Notes under the pieces: model-generated
Told to the model about the DNA's origin: nothing
Databases searched by the model: none
The model's input: the letters and a program-made list of their open reading frames with translations, nothing else
From: DASZMX01 sp035551475
GTDB lineage: Bacteria; Verrucomicrobiota; Verrucomicrobiia; Limisphaerales; Palsa-1400
DNA: 64,000 bases
Direction: 5' to 3'
NCBI GenBank assembly: GCA_035551475.1
Contig: DASZMX010000053.1
Coordinates: forward strand, 74,756 to 138,755
Program-made: the position numbers and the translations under genes
In this document: positions 25,590 through 34,532 of the stretch, piece after piece
Numbering within the stretch: the stretch's first letter is position 1
Layout: every line of letters starts with the position of its first letter

Positions 25590-26278
25590 TGGCGGACGCC
25601 GGCCGAGCCCAACTGCTGCGGTCCCTCGGTCGCCTCGCGCGCGGGCTCTCTCTTCTTTTCTGGTCCTTGCCCTTGAGTTTTATCGTGCTGGCGCAAACGG
25701 CTCGCACCGATTGGTTCGGTTCCCTGGGTGCGTGGGCATTCGCGCCTGCCTTGGTCTTTAACGGCGCCCTGCTCTTGGCCCTCGCGCAATTACGCCAATT
25801 CCAGCGTCAAGAGCGCATCTGGCAGAATGCCTTGACCCGCGCGGATTCCCTGGCCCTCATCAATGCCGGCTTGGCGCCGTTCGTATTCTGGTGGCGTCGT
25901 TTTCCGGAAGTGTCCTATTACGCCATGGCTGTCGGGTTGCTGGCGCTTTCCAGCCTGCTGTTTCTCATGCAGATCAATCGCGTGGCCCAGCGCCTCGCCG
26001 CCATGATTCCCGACGAAAACTTGCGCGCCGAAACCGCCGTGTTCGGCGCCTTCAACATCTGGCTGCTCACCGTGGTCTTTGCCGCTCTCACGTTATGGTT
26101 CGCGGCCTGGCGCTGGCCCGGCCTCGCCTTTTCCGTTCGCCTTTGGCTCGCCGCCCTTCGCGGTCGCGGCCTGTGGGTGATCTTATTCTTGACGACTGTT
26201 CCACTGGCCCTGACCATGGCGCTCCTCTGGAAAATCAAGGAAGTCGTCCTCGCGGGGATTTTCGACCACGCGGGCTGA
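25589..26278 (+). CDS. hypothetical polytopic membrane protein
   Basis: About 229 residues with five to six hydrophobic segments and short charged loops; no recognised domain. The start at 25589 overlaps the speA stop by one base (TAATG), which fixes it and suggests coupling to speA. The loop between segments 3 and 4 is RVAQRLAAMIPDENLRAE. A transport role related to polyamines is possible from position only; I do not assign it. It converges on the small zinc-ribbon gene at 26288. Confidence 0.65.
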   Translation: MADAGRAQLLRSLGRLARGLSLLFWSLPLSFIVLAQTARTDWFGSLGAWAFAPALVFNGALLLALAQLRQFQRQERIWQNALTRADSLALINAGLAPFVFWWRRFPEVSYYAMAVGLLALSSLLFLMQINRVAQRLAAMIPDENLRAETAVFGAFNIWLLTVVFAALTLWFAAWRWPGLAFSVRLWLAALRGRGLWVILFLTTVPLALTMALLWKIKEVVLAGIFDHAG

Positions 26279-26287
26279 CGAACGGCC

Positions 26288-26488
26288 TCAACCTTTCGGC
26301 GGATGGGTGTCCCAGGTTCGTCCGGATTCGGGCTCCACGTGGGTAAAACCCATGCCCGGAGGCGGGCTGGGAATGCGAATGAGCACGTTACATTTGGGGC
26401 ATTGAATCTGCCGCCCGGCATAGCAGGCGTCGCAACTCAAAGGCTGGTCGCAATGGGAGCAATAGAATTTAAACTCGTTGGCGCTCAT
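26288..26488 (-). CDS. small zinc-ribbon protein
   Basis: 66 residues. CSHCDQPLSCDAC ... IQCPKC gives two CxxC knuckles typical of a zinc ribbon that senses or binds nucleic acid or protein. The tail is proline-rich. It is divergent from the kinase gene with 59 bases between starts. Function unknown. Confidence 0.65.
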   Translation of the reverse strand: MSANEFKFYCSHCDQPLSCDACYAGRQIQCPKCNVLIRIPSPPPGMGFTHVEPESGRTWDTHPPKG

Positions 26489-26547
26489 GCCTTATCTAAG
26501 ATTTATTATTGCTTTTAGTCAATGGATTGCGCCTGTAATCTCCGCTC

Positions 26548-29500
26548 GTGAATCCTGCGCCTGACGCCTCCCCGCCTGCGGGGCGGACCATCAAACTGGA
26601 GTTTCCCGATTCACCAATCGAGGAAGTGGGGCAGATGCTCGGCCGCTACAAACTCCTTGAGAAAGTGGGCGAAGGCGGCTGCGGCGTGGTCTATGTCGCC
26701 GACCAAACAGAGCCCGTGCGGCGACGCGTCGCGGTCAAGGTCATCAAACTCGGCATGGACACCAAGGCGGTTGTCGCCCGTTTCGAGGCGGAGCGCCAGG
26801 CCCTGGCCATGATGGATCATCCCAACATTGCCAAAGTTCTCGACGCGGGAATGACGGAGCAAGGCCGCCCTTACTTTGTCATGGAATTGGTGCGCGGCAT
26901 TCGCATCACCGATTATTGCGATCAGAACAATCTTTCCACCCCCGAACGCCTCGAATTGTTCATCAAGGTCTGCCAGGCCATTCAGCATGCCCATCAAAAG
27001 GGCATCATTCACCGCGACATCAAGCCCTCCAATATACTTGTCACTCTGCACGACGGCGCGCCTGTGCCCAAGGTCATTGATTTTGGCATCGCCAAAGCCA
27101 CTGAGGGCCGCCTCACGGACAGCACGGTTTACACGCAACTTCATCAATTTGTCGGCACACCAGCCTACATGAGCCCGGAGCAGGCGGAAATGAGCGGGCT
27201 CGACATCGATACGCGCAGCGACATCTACAGCCTGGGCGTGCTGCTGTATGAGCTTCTGGTGGGCAGCACCCCGTTCGACGGCGGAGCGTTGGTGGCCTCG
27301 GGCATCGACGCGATGCGCAAGACGATTCGCGAACAGGAGCCCGTCCGCCCCAGCACCAAGCTGGCTACGCTGCAAGGCGAGGATTTAACGGCCACGGCGA
27401 GACGCCGTTCTTCCGACACCGTTAGACTTCTGCATCAACTGCGCGGCGATCTCGATTGGATCGTGATGAAGTGCCTGGAAAAAGACCGCACCCGCCGTTA
27501 TGAAACGGCCAATGGCCTCGCCTCCGACCTTCGCCGCTATCTGAATAACGAGCCGGTCCTGGCGCGCCCGCCCAGCGCCATATATCGCGTCCAAAAACTT
27601 TATCGGCGCAACAAAATCGTCTTCGCGTCGGCCACCGCGGTCCTGGCCGCGCTGGTCATCGGGCTGGGCGTGTCGCTCCACCTCTATTTTCAGGAGAATC
27701 AAGCCTACCGAAAGGCGCTGGCCGCGCGCCGCGAAGCCGACCTCGCGCGCGAGAGCGCCAGCAAACAACGCCAGCAAGCCAATGCCGCGCGCACACAGGC
27801 GGAAGGGCTGGTCACTTTCATCATGGAAGATCTGCAGCCGGCCCTCAGCCGTTACGGGCGCTTGCCGTTGCTGCGACAGGTGGCCGAGCGGGCCATGCAA
27901 TACTTTGACAGCCTTCCCCCGGAATTGCGGGACCTGAAAACGCAAATGGGCCGGGCCGAAACGCTCGTCACCCTGGCGGAAATCCAGCGCGCCTCCGGCG
28001 AGACGAAGGAAGCCCGGGCGGCCTACGAGGGCGCCGTGGCGTTGTACCAGGAGATCGGACGGCAAAATCCGAACCTGCCGGAAGCGCCCGCCGGCGAATT
28101 ATTCGCCCGCAACGGCCTGGGCTTCATGAATTCTTCCGATGCCTCAATTTCGTCGGCGGAAATGGACGTTCGCCAACAACGAACGTTGCAACAGGCGCGT
28201 GAACTTTACCAACGCTTTCCCACCAATGCCGCCGTGGTCTCGGGCCTCGCGAACATGTTGCTCAACCGCGCCGAGGTGGCCGCCAATAGATTTAATAAGC
28301 CGCAAGACGCGATGGCCGCCGGACTTGAGGCAGAATCGTTGCTGCAGACCCTCGTGGCGCGCGACCCGGCCAATCAGGGATTCGCCACCGATCTGGCGCA
28401 AAGCAAAGTTTCGCTGGCGTCAGCTTATGAGGCGCTCGGCCAGCGCGACAAATCGGTGCATCTCAGCGAAGAAGCCGCCGCCTATTTTGACGCGGCCCTC
28501 AAGGACGATCCCGGAAATCTCAAACTTCTTGCCCGCGCTGCCTCGGCGGAAAAATTTCTCAGCTACCGCGTCTCCTCGATTTCCCAGAAACGCGCGCGGG
28601 ACGCGGAATTGATGGCTCGCGAACATTACCGCAAATTAATGGAGCTGGATCCGTCAAATAATGATTGGCGTTACAATTTCGCCATGACCCACATGATGGA
28701 ATGTTATTACCTCCAATCCGTTGGTGAATTCGAGGCGGCCCGGCAGGCGCTTAAGAAATTTGACGCGCTGTTGGCGGCGGTGAGTTTTTCTCCCGCCGAT
28801 AAGGAAAAGCTCATGGCCAACAGTCTGGAGCTGGCGCGCCTGGCCACCTTCCTGGGCGACAACGCGGACGCGCGCGCACAGATCGCCCTCGGGCAAACGC
28901 GTTTTCAAAATCGCTACGACGAATTGCCAGCCAATTCCTTCGACCGCATTCAAGCGCGCCTTAATTGGCTGTTCCAGAAAACGCTTGCGCTCCTCAGCGA
29001 GCATGACTGGCCGGAGGTCATCACCGCCTCGCGCGAACAACTGGCCAATATCGCCAGCGGCCTGGCTTTGCGCCCGGGGGACAGCGAACTGCTTTTGCAT
29101 CGGGCCGCGGCGCAGGGATTTCTTGGCGCCGCGCTCGTGCGCGACGGGAAATTTGAGGAGGCACAGTCCGTCTTGCAACAGGCGCGCGCCGGGTATCGCG
29201 AAACCCCGCCGGTGGCCTCGTTCACGGAAGACCGCAGCAGCCTGGCTCTTTCCGCCGCTGAAGCGCTCGCAGCAGCTTGCGCCAAAACCGGCGACACGAA
29301 TCAAGCCCGCGCCCTTTTGGAAACAACCGTCGCGGAGCGCGAAACGAAATTGGCGCAGGAGCCGGATAGTTGGGAATTCAAGGCCGCGCTGGCCTCCAGC
29401 GCCGTGCAGCTGGCTTCCATTCTCGAACCGTCCGCCCGGCGTCAGGCGCTGCTGGCTCGCGCCGCGGATTTATTGGGCAAACCCGACGCGTCATCTCATC

Positions 29501-29571
29501 TGACGGCGGACGACAAAGCTGTCCTCACCACCATCGCGCAATTGCAGGGCGCGGATCCTAAACCGCGTTAA
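26548..29571 (+). CDS. membrane-anchored Ser/Thr protein kinase with C-terminal TPR-like repeats
   Basis: 1007 residues from a GTG start. A Hanks-type kinase domain spans about residues 34-330: glycine loop GEGGCG at 41-46, K64 in AVKV, HRDIKPSN from 155, DFG at 178-180, and GTPAYMSPEQ in the activation segment. All catalytic residues are present. One membrane segment lies at about 357-380, so the following 620 residues, rich in TPR-like helices (for example AESLLQTLVARDPANQGF), are predicted outside the cytoplasm. Such PknB-like proteins are abundant in Planctomycetes and Verrucomicrobiota. Targets are unknown. Its 3' end overlaps the converging glycosyltransferase by 14 bases. Confidence 0.92.
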   Translation: MNPAPDASPPAGRTIKLEFPDSPIEEVGQMLGRYKLLEKVGEGGCGVVYVADQTEPVRRRVAVKVIKLGMDTKAVVARFEAERQALAMMDHPNIAKVLDAGMTEQGRPYFVMELVRGIRITDYCDQNNLSTPERLELFIKVCQAIQHAHQKGIIHRDIKPSNILVTLHDGAPVPKVIDFGIAKATEGRLTDSTVYTQLHQFVGTPAYMSPEQAEMSGLDIDTRSDIYSLGVLLYELLVGSTPFDGGALVASGIDAMRKTIREQEPVRPSTKLATLQGEDLTATARRRSSDTVRLLHQLRGDLDWIVMKCLEKDRTRRYETANGLASDLRRYLNNEPVLARPPSAIYRVQKLYRRNKIVFASATAVLAALVIGLGVSLHLYFQENQAYRKALAARREADLARESASKQRQQANAARTQAEGLVTFIMEDLQPALSRYGRLPLLRQVAERAMQYFDSLPPELRDLKTQMGRAETLVTLAEIQRASGETKEARAAYEGAVALYQEIGRQNPNLPEAPAGELFARNGLGFMNSSDASISSAEMDVRQQRTLQQARELYQRFPTNAAVVSGLANMLLNRAEVAANRFNKPQDAMAAGLEAESLLQTLVARDPANQGFATDLAQSKVSLASAYEALGQRDKSVHLSEEAAAYFDAALKDDPGNLKLLARAASAEKFLSYRVSSISQKRARDAELMAREHYRKLMELDPSNNDWRYNFAMTHMMECYYLQSVGEFEAARQALKKFDALLAAVSFSPADKEKLMANSLELARLATFLGDNADARAQIALGQTRFQNRYDELPANSFDRIQARLNWLFQKTLALLSEHDWPEVITASREQLANIASGLALRPGDSELLLHRAAAQGFLGAALVRDGKFEEAQSVLQQARAGYRETPPVASFTEDRSSLALSAAEALAAACAKTGDTNQARALLETTVAERETKLAQEPDSWEFKAALASSAVQLASILEPSARRQALLARAADLLGKPDASSHLTADDKAVLTTIAQLQGADPKPR

Positions 29572-30292
29572 GACGATTCAGTTCCTCGGCGATTTGGAAG
29601 CGAAACATGCGCCGCTTCATCCAGCGCACCGCGAGCAAATCATAAAACGAGGCGAAAAGGCGGTTCCACACCCCGTAGTGGCTGTGTCCCGTAAAACGCG
29701 GGTGATTAGCCACCGGAATTTCCGACACGCTGAAACCTTCCAGTTTAATCAGCGTGGGAAGAAATCGGTGCATGCCGTGGAAAAATTTTAGCTCCGCCAC
29801 ACATTCGCGTTTGAACGCGCGATAGGTGCAGCCGGAATCGGAAATCTGCTCGCCGGAGAGCGCGTTGCGCACGGCATTGGCGATGCGCGAAGATGCCACG
29901 CGCACCAACCCGTCGGAAGCGCCCCGGCTGGCAAGGCGGGTTCCGCAAACACAATCGAAACGCGTGAGGGCTTCGAGAAACCTGGGCAGGTCATCGGGAT
30001 CATTTTGCAGATCGGCGTCCATGGTTGCGACAAATCGGCCGCGCGCCGCCTGGATGCCCGCCCAACTCGCAGCCGATTCACCCGAGTTCCTTGACAACCG
30101 CTGGACGAGTAAATTTGGGTTTCGCGCCGCGGCCGCAGTCAATAAATTCCATGAACTATCGCGGCTGCAATCGTCCGTGATGATGATTTCATGGGAAATA
30201 TTTTTTAGCGGAGGCGCCAGCGCCGCCAGCAATGCGGCCAGATTCCCCTCCTCGTTATGGCAGGGAATGACCACGCTAAGGTCAATGGCCAT
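29558..30292 (-). CDS. family 2 glycosyltransferase (DPM1-like)
   Basis: About 244 residues from ATG 30292, which overlaps the upstream aminotransferase stop. GT-A motifs are LSVVIPCHNEEGNL near the N-terminus, DDCSRDSS and TMDADLQNDP (the DxD-like metal site). It resembles dolichol/undecaprenyl-phosphate sugar transferases such as ArnC, but lacks the C-terminal membrane pair. It ends with RLFASFYDLLAVRWMKRR, seen in soluble DPM1-like enzymes. With the neighbouring aminotransferase it may add an amino sugar to a lipid carrier; that is inference. Confidence 0.8.
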   Translation of the reverse strand: MAIDLSVVIPCHNEEGNLAALLAALAPPLKNISHEIIITDDCSRDSSWNLLTAAAARNPNLLVQRLSRNSGESAASWAGIQAARGRFVATMDADLQNDPDDLPRFLEALTRFDCVCGTRLASRGASDGLVRVASSRIANAVRNALSGEQISDSGCTYRAFKRECVAELKFFHGMHRFLPTLIKLEGFSVSEIPVANHPRFTGHSHYGVWNRLFASFYDLLAVRWMKRRMFRFQIAEELNRLNAV

Positions 30293-31346
30293 AGAACTTT
30301 TCGATTGCATCACAAACCACGGCGGCGGCGGCAAGCGTCATTTGTCCGTGGATGGGGAGTGAGAGAATTTCCCGCACCGCCTGCTCGGTTTGCGGCAGAG
30401 ACGCCGGCGATTGAATGGCCGGCTGCTGATGCAGCGGGATGGGATAATGAATGCCCGTTTCGATGCCGTTTTGCTTTAAAAACTTTTGCAACTCGTCGCG
30501 GCGTTCAACCCGGATGACATACATGTGATAGACCGCGCGCGCCCAAGGCCGCTGCGGCGGAATGCGAACAATCCCGCGCAAGCGCCCGTCGTAATACTCC
30601 GCCACGGCGCGACGGTTGTCATTGAACGCCGGCAGGCGCGCCAACATGACACGTCCGATGGCGGCCTGAATTTCGTTGAAGCGAATATTAAAGCCGGCGC
30701 ATTCGTGGCGATATTTGTCCCGCCGCCCGTGATTGCGCAGCATTCGAATTTTGTCGATTAACGCCGTGTCGTTGCTGCAAATGCATCCGCCGTCACCCAA
30801 CACCGTGAGATTCTTGGAGGGGAAAAATGAAAACGCACCGGCCAGCCCGATTGAACCGGCCGGTTTACCGCGATAGGTGGCGCCATGCGCCTGCGCGCAA
30901 TCTTCCATCACCCACAGATTATGCCGGGCGGCGATGGCGTCCAGGTCGGCCGGGTGGCCATACAGATGCACGGGAATAATGCCCACGGTGCGCGACGTGA
31001 TCGCCGCTTGCGCCTGCGCGGCGTCCATGCAAAACGTGTCGTCAATATCCACGAACACGGGTTTGGCGCCGCAGTGGATCAGCGGTTCAATCGTGGGAAA
31101 AGCCGTCAGGGAAGGAACGATCACTTCGTCACCCGGCTTTAGGCCCTGCGCCAGATGCAGCAGATAAACTGCCATCGTGCAGGACGAGCCGAGCACGCAA
31201 TGCTTGACGCCTATGGCCGCGGCCAATTCCGCTTCAAATGCCTCGCATTCCGGCCCGAGGATATAGTGCCCGGAGCGCAGCGCCCGCAACGCCGCCTCTT
31301 CCACCTCGGCGTCCACGGCGCATTTGGAGAGCGGAATCTTTTGCAT
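30282..31346 (-). CDS. DegT/DnrJ/EryC1-family PLP aminotransferase
   Basis: A 354-residue fold I aminotransferase acting on keto-sugar nucleotides. The PLP lysine is K178 in FSFFPSKNLTVLGDGG, and MEDCAQAHGA carries the aspartate that contacts the cofactor. The typical N-terminal GHYILGPECEAFEAEL is present. It starts 7 bases after mqnC and overlaps the glycosyltransferase start by 11 bases, suggesting one transcript. The sugar substrate cannot be told from the sequence. Confidence 0.88.
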   Translation of the reverse strand: MQKIPLSKCAVDAEVEEAALRALRSGHYILGPECEAFEAELAAAIGVKHCVLGSSCTMAVYLLHLAQGLKPGDEVIVPSLTAFPTIEPLIHCGAKPVFVDIDDTFCMDAAQAQAAITSRTVGIIPVHLYGHPADLDAIAARHNLWVMEDCAQAHGATYRGKPAGSIGLAGAFSFFPSKNLTVLGDGGCICSNDTALIDKIRMLRNHGRRDKYRHECAGFNIRFNEIQAAIGRVMLARLPAFNDNRRAVAEYYDGRLRGIVRIPPQRPWARAVYHMYVIRVERRDELQKFLKQNGIETGIHYPIPLHQQPAIQSPASLPQTEQAVREILSLPIHGQMTLAAAAVVCDAIEKFYGH

Positions 31347-31353
31347 CAGCGCT

Positions 31354-32445
31354 TCAATTCAGCAGGTGATACCAATTGTCCCGCTGATGCGGCTCATAAC
31401 CCAACTCGGCAATCAGGCGGCGCATGTCCGCCACGCCCATGCGAAAGGTCGCCCCCGCTTGCGAGACGACATTCTCCTCGATCATGATGCTGCCCAAATC
31501 GTTGGCGCCATATTTCAGCGCGACCTGCCCAATTTCCGGGCCTTGCGTCACCCACGAGCTTTGAATGTTGGGAATGTTGTCAATATAAATTCGACTCATC
31601 GCCTGCGTGCGCAAATATTCGTGCGCTCCGACAGTGGGCGCCTTGAGGCGCGTATGCTCGGCCTGGAACGTCCATGAAATGAACGCCGTGAATCCGCCGG
31701 TCTTGTCCTGTTGCGCGCGCACCCGCTCCAGGTGCTCAATCCGGTCCTCCACCGTTTCCACATGGCCAAACATCATCGTGGCGGTGGATTTGAGCCCGAG
31801 CCGATGCGCCACATCCATCACTCCCAGCCAATCATCGCTCATCGCCTTGAGCGGCGAAATACGCTGGCGTACGCTATCCACCAAAATTTCCCCGCCGCCG
31901 CCCGGGATCGAACCCAGGCCGGCGGCGGCAAACTGGGTGATGATCTCCTCCATCGGCAAGCCGAACACTTCGCGGAAATGCACAAATTCGCTGGGGCTGA
32001 AGCCATGAATATTGCACGCGGGATATTTCGTTTTTATATGCGACAACAGGTCGAGATACCATTGCATCGTCAACTTGGGATGATGCCCGCCCTGCATGAG
32101 GATTTGCGTGCCGCCCAGGGCCAGGGTCTCCTCGATTTTGCGGTCCATTTCCTCGAAACTGATCACATAGGAGTCGTCGTCCTTTTCCGTGCGATAAAAA
32201 GCGCAGAATTTGCAATAGACATTGCAGACGTTGGTGTAATTGACATTACGATCCACGATGTACGTGACAACGTCATTGCCCCGCCCGCCATAAGCCGCGG
32301 CCTTGGTGAGTTCCCGGCGGCGGTTCGCCAGGGCGCCCAATTCCTCCAGGGGAAGCTGCCATAAAGCGAGCGCCTCCGCCTGGTCAATGCGCGCGCCGGA
32401 CCAGACTTTCTCGAGCAGCGCGTCGTTCAATTCAATCTCAGCCAT
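31354..32445 (-). CDS. mqnC: cyclic dehypoxanthinyl futalosine synthase
   Basis: A 363-residue radical SAM enzyme that cyclises dehypoxanthine futalosine in the futalosine route to menaquinone. The cluster motif is C74-x3-C78-x2-C81 (CNVYCKFCAFYR), followed by ILMQGGHHP and GLGSIPGGGGEIL, typical of MqnC and CofH relatives. ATG 32445 is preferred; a TTG 42 bases upstream adds a poorly conserved extension. It tells us the organism probably makes menaquinone, the likely acceptor for complex I encoded in this window. MqnE is the closest alternative, but the EFVHFREVFGLPMEE region favours MqnC. Confidence 0.87.
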   Translation of the reverse strand: MAEIELNDALLEKVWSGARIDQAEALALWQLPLEELGALANRRRELTKAAAYGGRGNDVVTYIVDRNVNYTNVCNVYCKFCAFYRTEKDDDSYVISFEEMDRKIEETLALGGTQILMQGGHHPKLTMQWYLDLLSHIKTKYPACNIHGFSPSEFVHFREVFGLPMEEIITQFAAAGLGSIPGGGGEILVDSVRQRISPLKAMSDDWLGVMDVAHRLGLKSTATMMFGHVETVEDRIEHLERVRAQQDKTGGFTAFISWTFQAEHTRLKAPTVGAHEYLRTQAMSRIYIDNIPNIQSSWVTQGPEIGQVALKYGANDLGSIMIEENVVSQAGATFRMGVADMRRLIAELGYEPHQRDNWYHLLN

Positions 32446-32523
32446 ACATAGGGACGAGGGGAGACCCTGGAAGATAAGTAATTCCACCGGGCGGGACTGA
32501 CAAGAATTTTCCCGGGCGCCAGA

Positions 32524-33030
32524 TCAGGAGCGCTTGCCGATGCGCGCCAATTGGCGGGCGGTGAGCAGCCAATCGAGGCACGCGCATTTGCCAAAACGCA
32601 GCTCGGAAACGGTTAGTTTGCTCAAACCGGCCTTCTTAAAATCAATTTTCAGGCCGCTCTCGCCCGTCAGGAGGGCCGACATGAGCCCGGAAAGAAAGGG
32701 CTCGTGCCCGACCAGGATGATGTCCTTGAGCGTGGAGAAGTTGTCGTTGATCTCGTCGATGATGCCGCGCGGATCGGCGTCGGAAGAAAGTTTTGTGGTC
32801 TGAAAAAGTTTCCGCGCATGATACGTTTCCACGACGATTTGCGCGGTGCGCAAGGCGCGGGCGTACGGGCTGGTGAGAATCAGATCGAACGGCACGTCGA
32901 GTTTTTTCATCCCGCGCGCGACGTCAAACATCCTTTTCTCCCCGTCCTTGGTCAGCGGGCGCTTGCTGTCGGGCCGCCATTTGGGGCTGCGCGGCTCGGC
33001 TTTGGCGTGCCGGAGAAAATAAAGGTTCAT
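32524..33030 (-). CDS. sixA: phosphohistidine phosphatase SixA-like
   Basis: A 168-residue histidine phosphatase (RHG) superfamily member. The catalytic RHAKAE is at residues 7-12, a second site arginine is in TSPYARALRTAQ, and the distal catalytic histidine is in VGHEPFLSGL. SixA removes phosphate from phosphohistidine, for example on histidine phosphotransfer proteins. ATG 33030 overlaps the phoU stop by four bases, so it appears to be the last gene of the phosphate operon. Confidence 0.85.
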   Translation of the reverse strand: MNLYFLRHAKAEPRSPKWRPDSKRPLTKDGEKRMFDVARGMKKLDVPFDLILTSPYARALRTAQIVVETYHARKLFQTTKLSSDADPRGIIDEINDNFSTLKDIILVGHEPFLSGLMSALLTGESGLKIDFKKAGLSKLTVSELRFGKCACLDWLLTARQLARIGKRS

Positions 33031-33680
33031 AGCTTGTTGGCCTCGTGGCGAATGTCGCGCGCTTCGCAAAGATACACCACTTCCTGGGCGATATTGGTGG
33101 CATGATCGGCCACGCGCTCCAGACTCTTGGAAATGGTCATCAAGTTCAGGCAGCGCGTGATCGTCGCCGGGTTCTCCACCATGAAACTGGAAAGTTCGCG
33201 ATAAAGCTGCCGGTTCAAAGCATCCACTTCCTTGTCGCGCGGCACGACGGTGCGCGCCTTCTCCGCCTGTTTGGAGACGAATGAATCCAGGGCATCCTTC
33301 AGCATTTGCAGGGCAATGCGCGCCATCTGCGGAATATCGATGTACGACTTAAGCTGCGGCTCCTGGTTTAACTCGATGGCCCGCCGCGAAATGGTGGTGG
33401 CTTCGTCGCCAATGCGCTCAAGGTTCTGGGAAATCTTCATCGCCACGGTAATGAGGCGCAGATCAGAAGCCAGCGGGGCCTTGGACAAAAGCAAAATCGC
33501 CATCTCATCGATGTCGATCTCAAACTGATCCATGATGTCGTCGTTGGCTTGCACCTGGTGGGCAAGCTGGTCGTTGCGATCGCTCAACGCCTGCACGGCC
33601 TGGCTCACGGCGCTTTCGGCGTAGCTGCCCATCATCAGCAGCTTTTCCTTAAACTTGTTTAATTCATCATCAATATACAT
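33027..33680 (-). CDS. phoU: phosphate transport regulator PhoU
   Basis: A 217-residue all-helical protein made of two three-helix repeats with metal-binding acidic patches, here DQFEIDIDEMAILLL and SLERVADHATNIAQEV, the latter with the typical ERxxDxxxNI-like motif. PhoU links the Pst transporter to the sensor kinase PhoR and restrains phosphate uptake. ATG 33680 has GGAAAGG upstream and is preferred to a start eight codons earlier. It follows pstB by 16 bases. Confidence 0.93.
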   Translation of the reverse strand: MYIDDELNKFKEKLLMMGSYAESAVSQAVQALSDRNDQLAHQVQANDDIMDQFEIDIDEMAILLLSKAPLASDLRLITVAMKISQNLERIGDEATTISRRAIELNQEPQLKSYIDIPQMARIALQMLKDALDSFVSKQAEKARTVVPRDKEVDALNRQLYRELSSFMVENPATITRCLNLMTISKSLERVADHATNIAQEVVYLCEARDIRHEANKL

Positions 33681-33696
33681 GGTGCGCCTTTCCCGC

Positions 33697-34521
33697 TCAG
33701 CCAAAACGTCCGGTGACGTAATCTTCAGTTTGCTTCTTGGCCGGATTGGTGAAAATCCGGCTGGTGCTGTCGAACTCGATCAATTGGCCCAGGTAAAAAA
33801 AGGCGGTGTAATCCGAAATGCGCGCGGCCTGCTGCATATTATGTGTGACAATGACGATGGTGAAATCTTTTTTCAGCTCAAAGATCAACTCCTCGATCTT
33901 GGCCGTGGCAATGGGGTCGAGCGCCGAGGCCGGCTCATCCATTAAAATAATGCCCGGACGAATGGCAATGGCCCGCGCGATGCACAAACGCTGCTGCTGC
34001 CCCCCGGACAGGCCGAGCGCGCTGGCGTGGAGGCGGTCCTTCACTTCGTCCCACAGCGCCGCGTCGCGCAGGCTTTTCTCCACGACGGCGTCCAGTTCCG
34101 CGGCCGGCCACTTCTGGTGAAGTTTGAGGCCGTAGGCGATGTTATCGTAAATGGATTTGGGGAACGGATTGGATTTTTGGAAAACCATGCCGACCCGTTT
34201 GCGCAACTCGATGACATCAATTTCGTCGCCCAGAATATCGTGCCCGCCAATCTTGACCTGCCCGGTGATCCGCACCGAGTCGATCAAATCATTCATGCGA
34301 TTGAAGCACCGCAGCAGGGTGGATTTGCCGCAGCCGGAAGGCCCGACAAAAGCCGTCACCATGCGCTGGCGCAGCTTCAGCGAAATGTCCTTGAGCGCCT
34401 GCGTCCGCCCATAAAAAAGATTGAGGCCCAAAACCTCGATCAGAAAATCCTCCGGCGGCGCGCCTTCCAGCGGCGGCGCGCTTTTTACGGTCACGTTTTT
34501 CAAGGGCGGCGTTTCGACCAT
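33697..34521 (-). CDS. pstB: phosphate ABC transporter ATP-binding protein
   Basis: A 274-residue ATPase of the Pst importer. Walker A is GPSGCGKST at residues 60-68, the signature is LSGGQQQR, Walker B with the catalytic glutamate is ILMDEPASALDP, and the switch histidine is in VIVTHNMQQA. NRMNDLI is a PstB hallmark. ATG 34521 is chosen over a TTG five codons earlier that overlaps pstA. The N-terminal 25 residues are a proline-rich leader. Confidence 0.95.
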   Translation of the reverse strand: MVETPPLKNVTVKSAPPLEGAPPEDFLIEVLGLNLFYGRTQALKDISLKLRQRMVTAFVGPSGCGKSTLLRCFNRMNDLIDSVRITGQVKIGGHDILGDEIDVIELRKRVGMVFQKSNPFPKSIYDNIAYGLKLHQKWPAAELDAVVEKSLRDAALWDEVKDRLHASALGLSGGQQQRLCIARAIAIRPGIILMDEPASALDPIATAKIEELIFELKKDFTIVIVTHNMQQAARISDYTAFFYLGQLIEFDSTSRIFTNPAKKQTEDYVTGRFG

Positions 34522-34532
34522 AAAACAAATCG

